From positions 2,309,501-2,373,500 of the forward strand of contig JAFFJZ010000025.1 of NCBI GenBank assembly GCA_018340375.1: 64,000 nucleotides of DNA, given 5' to 3'. This document shows positions 45,901 to 57,900 of this stretch, piece by piece. A program made the position numbers and the translations under genes. Source of the stretch: Gonatopus flavifemur (Eukaryota > Arthropoda > Insecta > Hymenoptera > Dryinidae). Positions within the stretch are counted from its first letter, which is position 1. Every line of letters starts with the position of its first letter. The notes beneath the pieces were generated by a model. It was not told the origin of the DNA. It saw only the letters and a list, made by a program, of their open reading frames with translations, and ran no database searches.

Positions 45901-48900
45901 TCTCAAGAGCTTTCTCATTCGTTTGGAGAATTGATAGTTTCGCGACTTCACGCTTGGAGCGCTGCCAATAGTTCTGTAGAGTTTTGCACTGAGTCTATAG
46001 GCCCTGGTACTACCCTATTAGCATTGAAACACAGAACACACTGCAATTAAACGGACAAGTTTTTGAGCTTGTTCAAGAGGTTAACATCTAATTGTTGCGT
46101 TATAAGAACTGGGATATATAAGTTGACAATATATGATCGATATCTTATTACAGGTGTATATTTGACGTTCTTATGTGCCTCACATATTTCAACTTCAGCT
46201 CAGATTTTATGAATTACACAAATTTTTCAACTATGAAATTTTCTCATTTTTTTAAATTATAACTTATATATTTTAGATTATTTATCCTTTTTTCATTTCC
46301 CAAATCACGAAAAAAGTTAATTACTTAAGAAAGTAGTGATGAGTAATCAAAAAATAATATTTTTTAATAATTCGACCGATAATTCGCACAAATTTGAAAC
46401 TAAAAGAACTTGGAAACTCAATATTTCGAGAAATATCGATGTCAGCGATCTAATGCTCCAGACCCTTCTTGTAGGAAATTCAATTTCCTACAAGATTTTC
46501 ATATACATTTTTCCCTCAGCCCTTGTCAATAACGAGAAAAACGAAAATTTCATGAAAAAATGAGGTTTAGCGCCCCGTACTACCTCGCCGGTGTGAGTTA
46601 CAATTATTCCGCACTAGACACTTTTGTAGAGCATTTAATTCTGAGGAAATCCCATCTTTGAGCGAGATGATACCATAAAATGCGGCTGAGATATAGGAAT
46701 TTAAAGAATAAAAATCAAATTTCACGTGTATTTCATATGGGAAATCTTCCAACGCCTAGGGCGAGTACTTAATATTTTTATTCAGGGCTCAAATTTTTAG
46801 GGAATTTGTTTTCAGTGATTTCCAACAAAATTTCACTATGGCACCGAGAAAAAAAAATAGTCGCAAAAAAAAGCACCCTAATATATATATATATATATAT
46901 ATATCTATATATATATATATATATATATCCAATGTTAGTATAAAGTACAAGTTTGAAAATTTCTAATAGAAATTATAACATTTCATTTTGAAGTATAAAA
47001 TTGAATTTATAATAATTTAACTATAGTATAAATTGGGTAAATTCCATGAGGAATTCAACTGGAATAAAAATTTTTACAGTGAAACGAAATATAAAATCTC
47101 AATTTTTTAAAATGACTTTGGGTTTTTCAATTTCTTTTTCAATATCAAATAATTCTTCTTTTTAAAGAAGTAAAATCTTTTTTGAGTGAGCAATTAAATT
47201 ATTTCTACATAACACAGTCTTACGTTTTAATGTAGCTTTTTCTTCAAAATTTTGATATAACTAAAATTTTATTTTATTAATTCAATCGATTTTCCAAAAT
47301 TTATTATGCTTAGGATAAAAATTCCGATCGTATTTTTGAAGCTCTTTTTATAGTTTTAGGACACTCTTGGAGAATTCTGTGATGACTCCCAAAAGTATTA
47401 TATTCAATAGAAAAAATAATTCTAAAAGAGTCATATTCTTCAAACATTTGCGAGCTCTTCAAGTACTCTGCGAGTTTTCATTCGATCACTCTGGATATCC
47501 TTGAAGAATTCTTTTCCAGGATCTGTAATTCTTTCCGAATTCTCATGGAACTTCTTATGCTGTCTGGGAAGTTATTAGAACAACTTTAAATTTGATATAC
47601 GGCTTTATCATTGATCCCCGAAGACGACTAGTAACTGGAATTTGTCGAAATATTCCATCATTGAATGAATATAGATTAATAAACAAATCTCTGGGTGAAA
47701 AAACCAATAGAAACCAATAGACTAAATCTAATTGGAATGAATGATATCTTATCGGTCTCTATGCGGTTATATTGTCACTGCATTTAAGGGTTTTGGTTGA
47801 ATTCAAAACCGATAATTACCAAATATTTCAATAAAAAATTGTTCATTGGATATTTTTAACTATCAAAATAATTAATAAGTGATTGAATTAATGTTCAAGA
47901 ATAAAAATATTCATGATGCTCATACGTATTTTCTCAGTATTTACCGTGATGTCATTTCAAGTTTTTCGTAAAATTTTTTTCAATTTTCATACTACAAAAT
48001 TAAGGGATTTTCAAGGGATTTTCAGCCCTTGAAAAGACAAATAAAATTCAAGTGGTTTTCAAGGGTTCTCAAGGGCTGTACGAACCATGAATTTTTTTCG
48101 AGAATTCCTTAGTGCATCATTCATTGCTGTCTAGACCTGGTTGAAGAAATTATTCTGAAAATATCTGAGAATCTTTGCATAACTCTCAAAATTAGAACAA
48201 AAAATATCAATATTTGATATAATCAATATTCATTTTAATCAAGATTTAAAATAATCAATTATTCGTCGATGGGGAAAACTTTTCTAAGTTTAAAAATTCT
48301 GCACACCCAAAAATAAAAATATAATTGAAGATTTCCCGGAATTTTTTTCAATTCCTGACGTTTTCTCGACTTTTCCCGACAAAAGCACAGTTCTTGACTA
48401 ATTCCCGACTTTCCCGGAATTCCCGACTGCTAGACACCCTGAATTTGAACCATTCCTTGATCGAAAAACGACCAGAATGGGCCAGAAGACACGGCAAAGT
48501 AATTTTATTATACGACAATGCACCTGCACACAAAGCGAAACCGGTTCTGGATACAATCAAAGCACTTGGCTGGGAGCTGCTACCCCACCCGCCGTATTGA
48601 CCAGACTTGGCCCCTTCCTGCTACCATTTGTTTTCATCGATGGGACACGCATTGGCTGAGTAGCACTTCGATTCCTATGAAGAAGTCGAAAATTGGGCGT
48701 CTGATTGGTTTGCTTCAAAAGACGAACATTTCTATTGACATGGTATCCACAAATTGTCAGAAAGGTGGTCAAAATGTGTAGAAAGCGATGGTTAATACTT
48801 TGAATAAATTTTTTTTACTTTCCCATTCGCAATTAGTGTTTCATTTTCACCAAAAAACGCTCCTTTCATACACGGAAAAAAATGTTTAGGTTCATTACGA

Positions 48901-51900
48901 AGATTTCTTGGTATCCCAGCTGAATGATATCGCTGGATTTCGTTGAGATAGAAGTTCAGCTGTAGTAAATAAACTTTATTGCTTATGGAATATACTTTTA
49001 ACCACTAAAAGATTCAGCGATGACGTTTACACTTTCACTCCCAAAGAGTGACTGGATTATATGGGTGCGACACCTAAATACAATTAGCTGCACAGTCTAG
49101 CTAACTAATTTACCCAGCCAACCATGGATTGGTTCCAATCATTAGTCAATTTGATTGATTCCAATGACATTTGCTAATAATTGATCAATTATTTGGGAAT
49201 TATGTAGGATCTTTATGCGCATGTCCATTCATTGGATAATAATTGATCAAAAATTAATCATTTTTGAAGGGCCAATTGTTGGTCGCTGATGCGAACATAG
49301 AACAAGACAATTATTGATCAATTTCGTAGTCCATAGAGTTGACCAAAAATTGATCATTCAACATACGTTGAATGATAGGTTGATGATCGAAAATCTGGAA
49401 ATGTAAAACATCACTTATTTTCTATCGGTAATACGGAATTTTGCATTGGTCATGTCATGTTAATAGGATAGAATTATTTATTATGTATTGTTTATTACAA
49501 AAAATTGTTGTGATTTATCGATTCATTCATCTCTATCGTATCAGTGATCGCAACTTGTCGAATTTTATATTATTCGTGGCGCGGTAGAATTGTCGCGATG
49601 AATTGAGGTTATTCATAACTTCAATTTCGGTTTGAATTTCAATTTTGGAGCATGGATGCAAATTCCTATTATTATTATAACTGAGTGAACCGATTGAACT
49701 CCATTCCAATCAAAAAGTGTAGTTCCGGATTATAATTCCTATTTGAATTAGCAATACGCAAATTGCAGATCAATTATATATTATAATGTTAAATGAACGG
49801 ATTCAGTTTCACAGTGCCGTCATCACAGTTTTGAAATGAAAAAATTAAAAACAAATGTTCAACAAATTTAATCAAAATTCTTTTACACTGAAGTTATTAT
49901 ATCAGTATTTTCAAGTGATTCAAAGTTTTATAATATATATCAATCGATAACGAGTTATTGATCAATTTTCGATCATTCTCAAACCAAAATAATTGTCCAA
50001 TAATTGCTAAATTATGGGTCACATTATTTCACAGCTGATGGCAGCACCTATGCCCATGCTATTGACCAAAGATTGCCCTGCAATTGGAAAATCCAATGGT
50101 CCACTGAAATTGATCAATTATTGGTCGCCAATGTGGACACAAAAATGGACAATCATTGATCAATCCCACCCAATCTCATTGGGTAATAATTGACCAGTTA
50201 TTTATCAGCTTTGGTTAGCTGGGTAGCTGTAACATATAAAATTTTTCACTGGTGTTTCCATCGTTCCGTAACGCTATCAGTTAGCCCGACTTTGGATATC
50301 TGGAAATTATATTTTTCAATATCAAAACGTTATCATATTATAATTGAGAAGTCAACATAATCATGAACTGAATTTCAAAATGAACCCCAATTGTTAGATG
50401 CTTAGAATCATCTCGATTAGGAATGACATAATTCGAGCCAAAAGCTTCTGTACTCCTAATTGGAAGCTTACTTCTATACTGCTCCAAGGATTTCACATAT
50501 TTCGAATAGATTCAATGAATTCCAAGATATTGGTGAATAAGGGTCATTTCTAGATTATATTTTTCCATTTTGCTGAAGTTGGGATTGTTTATTGGAACGA
50601 ATTAATACTAGAATGACACAATATTCAGCTGTTGGAGCTTCAAAAATCTTGCAGTGCATTTTTGAACGATATTTCCAGTTCCGAGGAGTCAAATCGAGAA
50701 GATGAATTATGGTGATTCATCTTCCACAACATATTTTTCCATGGGTCGTGATGTCTTAGTTTTTATATAACGACAAACGAAATCCTTAACCTCAAAGGAA
50801 CTTCAATCTAGGAATATCCCGGAATTTATTGAATATATTCAAAGTTTAATAAGTTTAATCAAGTAATATGAAAATAAACTCCCAACTGCAATGTCTTTGA
50901 AGACATTCCATCCATGTAGAGCTGAGGTATCGACATTTAAGAACTGAACACTTCGCGATACAATCTTCGTGTATTACTGGCGTAAAGTGGTAGAAACCAG
51001 AGAAACATTTGAACATTGAATATCCTCGTTTGGGTGTAGTTCCTAAACAAGGAAGCTGTGCGAGTCACATGCTAATAGGAGTCACTTAGAATTATGCTGT
51101 ATGTTCGTGATTAATAAACTGCATTGCAAACAGTGATGAATACGTTTTTTTAAATTTGTCATGAATGACAGTTAAACGGTTGATGTGCTTTAATTATTTC
51201 TTCTTGCAGTTGTAAATTAATGTATTGTGAATCTGGCTGTATTCCATCAGTCATATATTTGTTTTTATTACAGTGGAGTCAGTTTTTTCCGTGTACACCT
51301 AGTAGACCTGGGAATATTTGAACCGAAATAGTTTTCGCTCGGACATAAATGAGCCCACGTTGCAGACGAAGGGTTAATCATCAAATTAAAAACTTCATCT
51401 TCCAGCTTAGCAGGTAAGAACCGGTAAACGTTTCTGAACAATTCTAAGCAAAAATCAACACGATCTGTCAATTATTGACGATGAAATGATGAGTTGACTG
51501 AAGTTATTGGCCCTTCTCGTCGGTTTATCTATTCGTTCGTCGTGTCGGCCCATTCATCTGTCTACTGGCCGAGCGCGTATCCCCTTATTCAATCCGTGTC
51601 CTCAATTGTTCAACGGAAATTTTTAGTGAATAATAATAGAATCTACGACTAGGATTAGACTCTCAATATATTAGATGTACAACTTTGCTTCTGCCGTTTA
51701 CAATACATGGTTGCGTCGGTAGATGGCGGTCGAAATAGGTTGGGTAATGAATTAGGAACAGTAAGATTGGACATGTGTCAACATAACATCGTCATATTAG
51801 TGAATTTTTTATTACGTCATGGATTTTTACTTGATCGAGGTTGTCAGTTTTTGAGCCGAATTCTCGTCATTTGCGGGGAGTTCTGATTTTCTGCTTTTAT

Positions 51901-54900
51901 TTGACGAAAACTGCGGCTGAGGCTCATCGAATGCTCTCAAGTACTTACGGTGAGGCTGCTTTGAGTGGAAAAAACGTGTCGTGAATGATTTTAACGTTTC
52001 AAGAAGGATGATTTTAATGTCGAGGACCGATATGGCGGTGGAAGAGAGAAAATTTTTGAAGATTCCAAATTGGAGGCATTACTTGATGAAGACTCGTGCC
52101 AAACGCAAGAAGAATTGGCAGAATCATTGGAAGTAACTCAACAAATCATTCCGAAACGCCTCAGAGCCATGGGAATGGTTCAGAAACAGGGGAATTGGGT
52201 TCCGTACGAATTGAAGCCAAGAGATGTTGAACGACGTTCCTTTACTTGCGAACAGCTGCTTCAAAGACATAATCGAAAGAGGTTTTTACACCGCATTGTG
52301 ACCGGCGACGAACAATGAGTCCACTACGATAATCCTAAGCACAGAAAATTTTGGGGAATGCCCGGACATGTCCCCACGGCGACGGCTAAACCAAATATTC
52401 ATGGTGCTAAGGTTATGCTCTGCATTTAGTGGGGTCAGCTCAGTGTCGTGTATTATGAGTTATTGAGCCAAGTGAAACCATTACAGGGGATCGATATCGA
52501 ACACATTTGATGCGTTTGAGCCGAGCATTGATGGAGACACACACAGTACCAAGAAAGACACGATAAAGTTATCCTCCAACATGATAATGCTCCGCCACAT
52601 GTCTCAAAACCGGTCAAGACATATTTGGAAACACTAAAATGGGAAGTCTTACCACCTCCGCCGTACTCTCCAAACATTGCTCCTTCCAACTACCATTTAT
52701 TTCGATCGATCCCACACGGCCTGAGTGATCAGCATTTTCATTCTTATGAAGAAGTTAGAGAATGGATCGATTTGTGGATTGCCTCAAAAGATGCATCGTT
52801 TTTCCGAGATGGGATCCGACAATTACCAAAAAGATGGGAAAAAGTAGCGGCTAGTGACGGCCAGTACTTTGAATCATAAGTATGTTTTTATTTTTTTAGA
52901 ATGAAGCCTCAAATTTTGGGAAAAAACAGCGGAAGCAAGGTTGTATACCTAATAAGATTCAGTTTTTAACTGAATTTCTGGCGAGTATAAGGAAATTTCA
53001 AAAGTAATACCCTCCAGCAGTCAAAATTTTTCTATAATTTCATTTCCCAATATTTGCAAACTTTGAAGAGAACTAATTTTGTATTTAGAGTAAAATCTCA
53101 GGTATTTACTAAATGATTATTGATTCCAAATTCAAATTTATCAAGTAATTTCTGGAAAAAATTGGAGCAAAATTTTACCCCCTTCTCCTGATGCTTGAGT
53201 GCCTTTCAGAAAACAATTGTTCTCAGCTCATTTTACTTTGAAGGAATGCTTTTAGTTCCATTCGCACAGAATGTAAAAGAATGAAAAAAATTAAGTAACT
53301 GTGAGAAATACATGTCCTCGATCCTGATTTTGGAAATTTGGACTTCAAATGACTGTATTTTAGTACTATATGCAAATATTTGATTTCACATTATTTGCGT
53401 TCAAGACTCGTACATCATTTATTTCGTACATGTTCAAAAATTAATTTCATTTCTACTCTATGCTTATTTGATGTGGCGATGTTTGACAAGCAGAAACTTT
53501 TTAATCGTTTTCCTCAATTTCGTGTCTGTATTTTTCATTGGAATGAGAAAAATGACACGGATCAAGTGTTTTATTACTAATCCAACAATATATGCCAGGA
53601 ATTTGAAATAAAATTGATTTAGACTTGACAGTACTAAGTTTTTGGATAGTATTAGGGGCGCAACAGAGTTCTCGCTGTGGATTTGGTGGGACCACATCGG
53701 CGTTATGTTTTACGAGTTGTTGAAATCGGACGAAATCATCACTGGGGAACGGTATCGAACTCAATTGTTGTAACTGAGCCGAGCACTGCGCGAAAAACTG
53801 CCAAAATACGAGCAGAGGCACGACAAAGTGATTCTACTGCATGACAACGCTCGGCTTTTTGTTACCAAACCTGTTAGAACCTACGGGGAAACGCTCAAAT
53901 GGGAAATCCTACCCACCCACCATATTTCCCAGATATTGAGCTGTCTGATTATTACTTGTTCCGTTCGATGGCACATGGTCTGGCTGATCAGCAGTTCCGC
54001 TCATATAAAGACATCAAAAAATGGCTTGATTCGTGGATAGCCTCAAAAGACGAACACTTTCATCATAACGGTATTCGAGCTCTGCCAGAAAGATGGGCAA
54101 AAGTTGTAACTAGCGATGGGCAATACTTTGAATGATTCATTTGTAACTATTTTTTCACAATAAAGTTGAATTTTCACAAAAAAAAGCAGCGAGAACTTAG
54201 TTGCGCACCTAATAGGTTAAAAGTAGGTACAAGAAAATACAGAAGAAAATATCAAATGAAAAAAATGTCCAACACATAAAAACATGGAATATGTGGACAA
54301 ACAAGGAAGGTATGAAAGAGGTAAAGTTTGAACAATTAATTAAAGACGAAAAGTTACAAAGGTGAGCAAATTCGAGTATAAGTTGTGAATTGTAGCAGGG
54401 ATGGGATCTACCATGGAAGGAAAATTTGATCAAGGAAGGTCCAGGAATTGTGTGCATAATTGAATTTTCAAGCGTCAAAACACGATGAACCGATTTGAAG
54501 TGCAGATAAGTCAGTCCGTTGCGATTTTCATTTTACTAGATCTATTTACTCGAAGACGCTGGAAGAAGAGGGAGAAAAGAATATGAATGATATTGTAAAA
54601 AAACATGTACAACGTACGTTTCTTTTGGTACCGGTACAGTTGCATCAGGAATACAGTCAGGAGACAAAACAGAGTCTGGACAAGAAACAGCACTGTTCTC
54701 ACTAGTTTCAGAACTATGGCGATAATGACATCGATTGCCAAACTTGCATAATCCGACTTTGAAAAATCGGCAATAAATACTGAGAGCAGGATTCGTAGAA
54801 GATGCAGCCTCTGTTTCATTTGCATTGGTGCCATTTCTACTACTCCTCTCATGAAGAAATCGACAGTTACTTCCCTCGCGGCACACACCATATCGAAAAT

Positions 54901-57900
54901 ACCTTTAAAATGTAAACATTCATATGATTTTATAATCAAATATCCATACAACTTTGCAAATTATAATCTACTGCGATTTGAATTCTTTTTTTGTTCTTCA
55001 AACTACTCAATTGTTGAATTAGAATTTTTAATGAAGTACTATCAATGCTCTTTTTACTAAAAAATAATTGAATGATAGCCAAGCACTTGTTGAGCAAGAG
55101 TAAAAGGGTAATATCATGTATCATTCATCATGTGCATATTGAAAATAACAATAGCTTTTCATGTCGTTTTTCTTTCTTAATATCAAAACTGTATTTGTAC
55201 TTCAGTTTGGTTTACTTGATGAGAATTTTTACTATTTTAATAGATAGTTTAGTGGATACGGGCACGGAACGTTTTTCTGTGTCTTGTTCTTCGTCCATTT
55301 ACATATGCAAGTTAATACAGGATCGCGGTTGTGGAGTGACTCCTTGCGATCCTTTATTCAGTGTTTGACTGGTCCGCCCAGGACCAATCGCCGGGGACCC
55401 TCGGTATTTGATCCCCAGTTCATTCAATTTCTAGTTTTCACTTTCTTTTATGAGAATTATGAGAAAATCTTGATTTTCCTAAGAATATTCCTAAGAATTT
55501 CCTCCAGGGGGCCCAACATAATTCCCAGCCGGGGGCCTTGATATAAGCCAGTCCGACACTGTGCTTTATTAACCCGCATTTGTGAATGGACGAAGAGAAA
55601 GATAGAGAAAACATTTCGCCGTCCATGGATACAGGTGAATAAATTAATATCTATGGTCACTTTTATCTTTTTTCTTTTTAGAAACAAAATGAAAAAAACG
55701 TAATTGACGATCATCAATTGTGAACCAATATGTTACAGCCCATAATTGAATAGTTGAATTCGCATTAAACGATAAAGTTTTAATGGTAGCATTCGAAAAC
55801 AGAATTCTTAATCCTCAGTTCCCCCACGTATTTTCGTGAGTTTTTGTTAACCTTCCATTGTGTGTTACAATAAGCTAAACGAAGCATTTTCAATTACAAA
55901 AAACGTACTATGGTTCTTAAACTTGATCCCTGTTATGATTTCAAATCGTCTTCTTCATCCCTATGAACAAAAGATCAGATTTTTGGGACCCTTCTGTTCT
56001 CTTTAGACCCCCGTGAGTGACTGAGGGTCAATGTTTTAGCCATTTTCCATGATATTGTATATTGCTGAAGTGTGAATCGTTTATTGAAACGAATTGGTAA
56101 TTGAATACCAGAACACTCTGTTGTTGAAGAGCCAAAATCTTGCTGTTCATTTTTTAAACGATTTTTTCAGTTCTAAGGAGTTAATTCGAGAAGGTAAAGT
56201 CCGATGATTCATCAGATTTGGTGAATTAGAATTTTCGTTTGGTTTCTATAAACGATTCAAATTTCAGGAATATAATATTCTACTATGCTTTAAAAAATTG
56301 AAATGCTTCAACTATTTTTTCAAAAGCTGGTCAATGTAATTTTTACTTGCTTATTAAATGCTGTGGACACAAACAGTGCCGGATTTAACCATAGTGGGGC
56401 CCCTAGGCGGAACTTTGTGGGGGCCCATGTAAGGCGGGAGGTTTATAAACAGAAAAATTCTTTGGGATAAATTGCTCAAGTATGGATATGTGCATGTATA
56501 AGTATATACATATATAGGATTTTGAATAATTTTTGTACTTCACGAGTATTTTATTATACTCCGTGTTAGAGCTGTGCAACCCAGATAACACAACGTACCA
56601 CTGGAACGTTTATAGAAGGTCTATATGACGTACACTGAGAAAAGTGAACTGTAACCATTACCATGCGAAAATAGTAGTTGAATGACAGAATCAGGTTATT
56701 TGGTATCCATCTTCATGTAAATGGTAACCATTCCCATGTGCATGAACATTGCTACGATTCTCTATAGTATCCGAAACCAAATTCGCGAAGTTGTCCTCCA
56801 ATTACTATTTGTACATGGTAATCATTACATTTCACTTCTCTCAGTGTAGGAGAAGTTTCCCGATTAATCGATTGATCGTTCGATTCCGAACAATCATGTT
56901 TTTTCAATCATCGATTGATCGATCAATTGTTCGATTCCGATTATTTGTGATTTGATTGATGGATAAATAAAAAATAGATCAGTCATCATAAATAGAAAAT
57001 CATCAGAAGCCACTGATCAGTCAGTAAATCGATTAATCGGGACGCCGATTAATTGGGTAGAGGCTTGATTGGGTTGGAATTCACCGAACGAACTTTCCGC
57101 CGAATAAACACAATTTGACAATTGCTAGTCACTTTTCAGTAACCACTAGAAATAACTTCGAAATCTCCATTCGTCGAGGCATAACCTCCATTCTGACGGA
57201 GGATGATTATGACTGATAAAAAGTTCTACTATTTCGCAGTTCAAATAAAAGTATTGATTGTGGAAATTGGCCTGTGGACTGTGTGCCAATACCGTCCATT
57301 TGAATTCTGTAATTGAATCCAAATGAATTGATTGAATTGAATTGAAATTGGGCAAATTACCGTTTGGATTAGTTAATTGAAATAATTAGTTTAACCATTG
57401 ATCAGCTAACTATTTATAGTTGAGTCTTTTCCCAACTATGACTATTAATTTACTATTTTTGTTTTTTCTCGGTGTATTGGTTAAAAATGAACGAAGTACA
57501 AGCACAAGCTACCAATCAGCTCATCTCAATGTTTCTATTTTATATCACGAGTCATCAGATTCAGAATAATTTCCCTCGCCATTTCTTTTTTTTTTTTACA
57601 TGTCAGTTTTCTCTGTATTTCAAAGATAATTTATACTACTTTTTATACTGAGTAATGTGAGCAAAATGTGCAATGAAACTTGATTCCTACCATTATAAGT
57701 TACTGTTTTTTAACGAACTAATGAAAAAACACACTCGGAAACACTATCAAAACTTTGAAATTTTAATGCAAAGCTCGAAAACTGAACGGTCCGATTTAAA
57801 GCAGGCATTTGGTTCAAATTGAAACCACTGTTTATATTCAACTGCTGATTCTAGCTGCTTACCGCCATATTCGGTTTCCGAACATAACTAAGTACCGATA

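Larger units (their letters stand above)
44336..46878. mobile_element. Giant foldback element, ~981-bp arms
   Basis: Ends GGGTGCTTTTTTTTGCGAC and inverse, between TA-rich flanks (TA 44334-44335, 46879-46880). The left arm 44336-45316 pairs with 45401-46878 once two later insertions in the right arm (45465-45787 with its duplication, 45822-45981) are removed; loop about 84 bp. Identity is very high. Mirror-image frames of 75 codons in the arms are by-products. Confidence 0.9.
42876..48441. mobile_element. hAT-like element with CAGGGTGTCTAGC ends, carrying nested foldbacks
   Basis: CAGGGTGTCTAGC at 42876 and GCTAGACACCCTG at 48441, flanked by AATTT on both sides, exactly where the mariner frame is broken. 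CAGGG ends fit hAT; the visible duplication is 5 bp, not 8. Subterminal repeats of TTCCCGACTTTT type occur at both ends. About 3.0 kb without the nested foldback; no transposase found. A weaker inverted pair (TTCATGGTTGGTACA ~44,176; TGTACGAACCATGAA ~48,094) may mark one further nested element. Confidence 0.75.
38957..51302 (+). pseudogene. Mariner interrupted by three insertions
   Basis: Pieces at 38957-39706, 42778-42875, 48447-48870 and 51296-51302 line up as one mariner of about 1,279 bp, the normal length. Ends CCAGGTGTACC and (inverted) CTAGGTGTA are mauritiana-like. Transposase pieces: an N-terminal helix-turn-helix part from ATG 39129 with a frameshift near 39,262; GKWVPHEL and TGDEKW before 39,706; VWWDQKGVVYHE at ~42,782-42,817; YDNAPAH at ~48,513; and a stop in the third catalytic region (48,598-48,600), where the Asp is also replaced by Cys. 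Dead. The gaps are the elements at 39707, 42876 and 48871. Confidence 0.88.

Noticed and set aside
44640..46563. 75-codon frames at 44640-44867 (minus) and 46336-46563 (plus)
   Set aside because: The same sequence in the two arms of the giant foldback; conservation reflects arm identity, not coding selection.
54511..54951. 146-codon minus-strand frame overlapping makorin exon 2
   Set aside because: Out of frame with the C3H fingers, which fix the true frame and splice sites.
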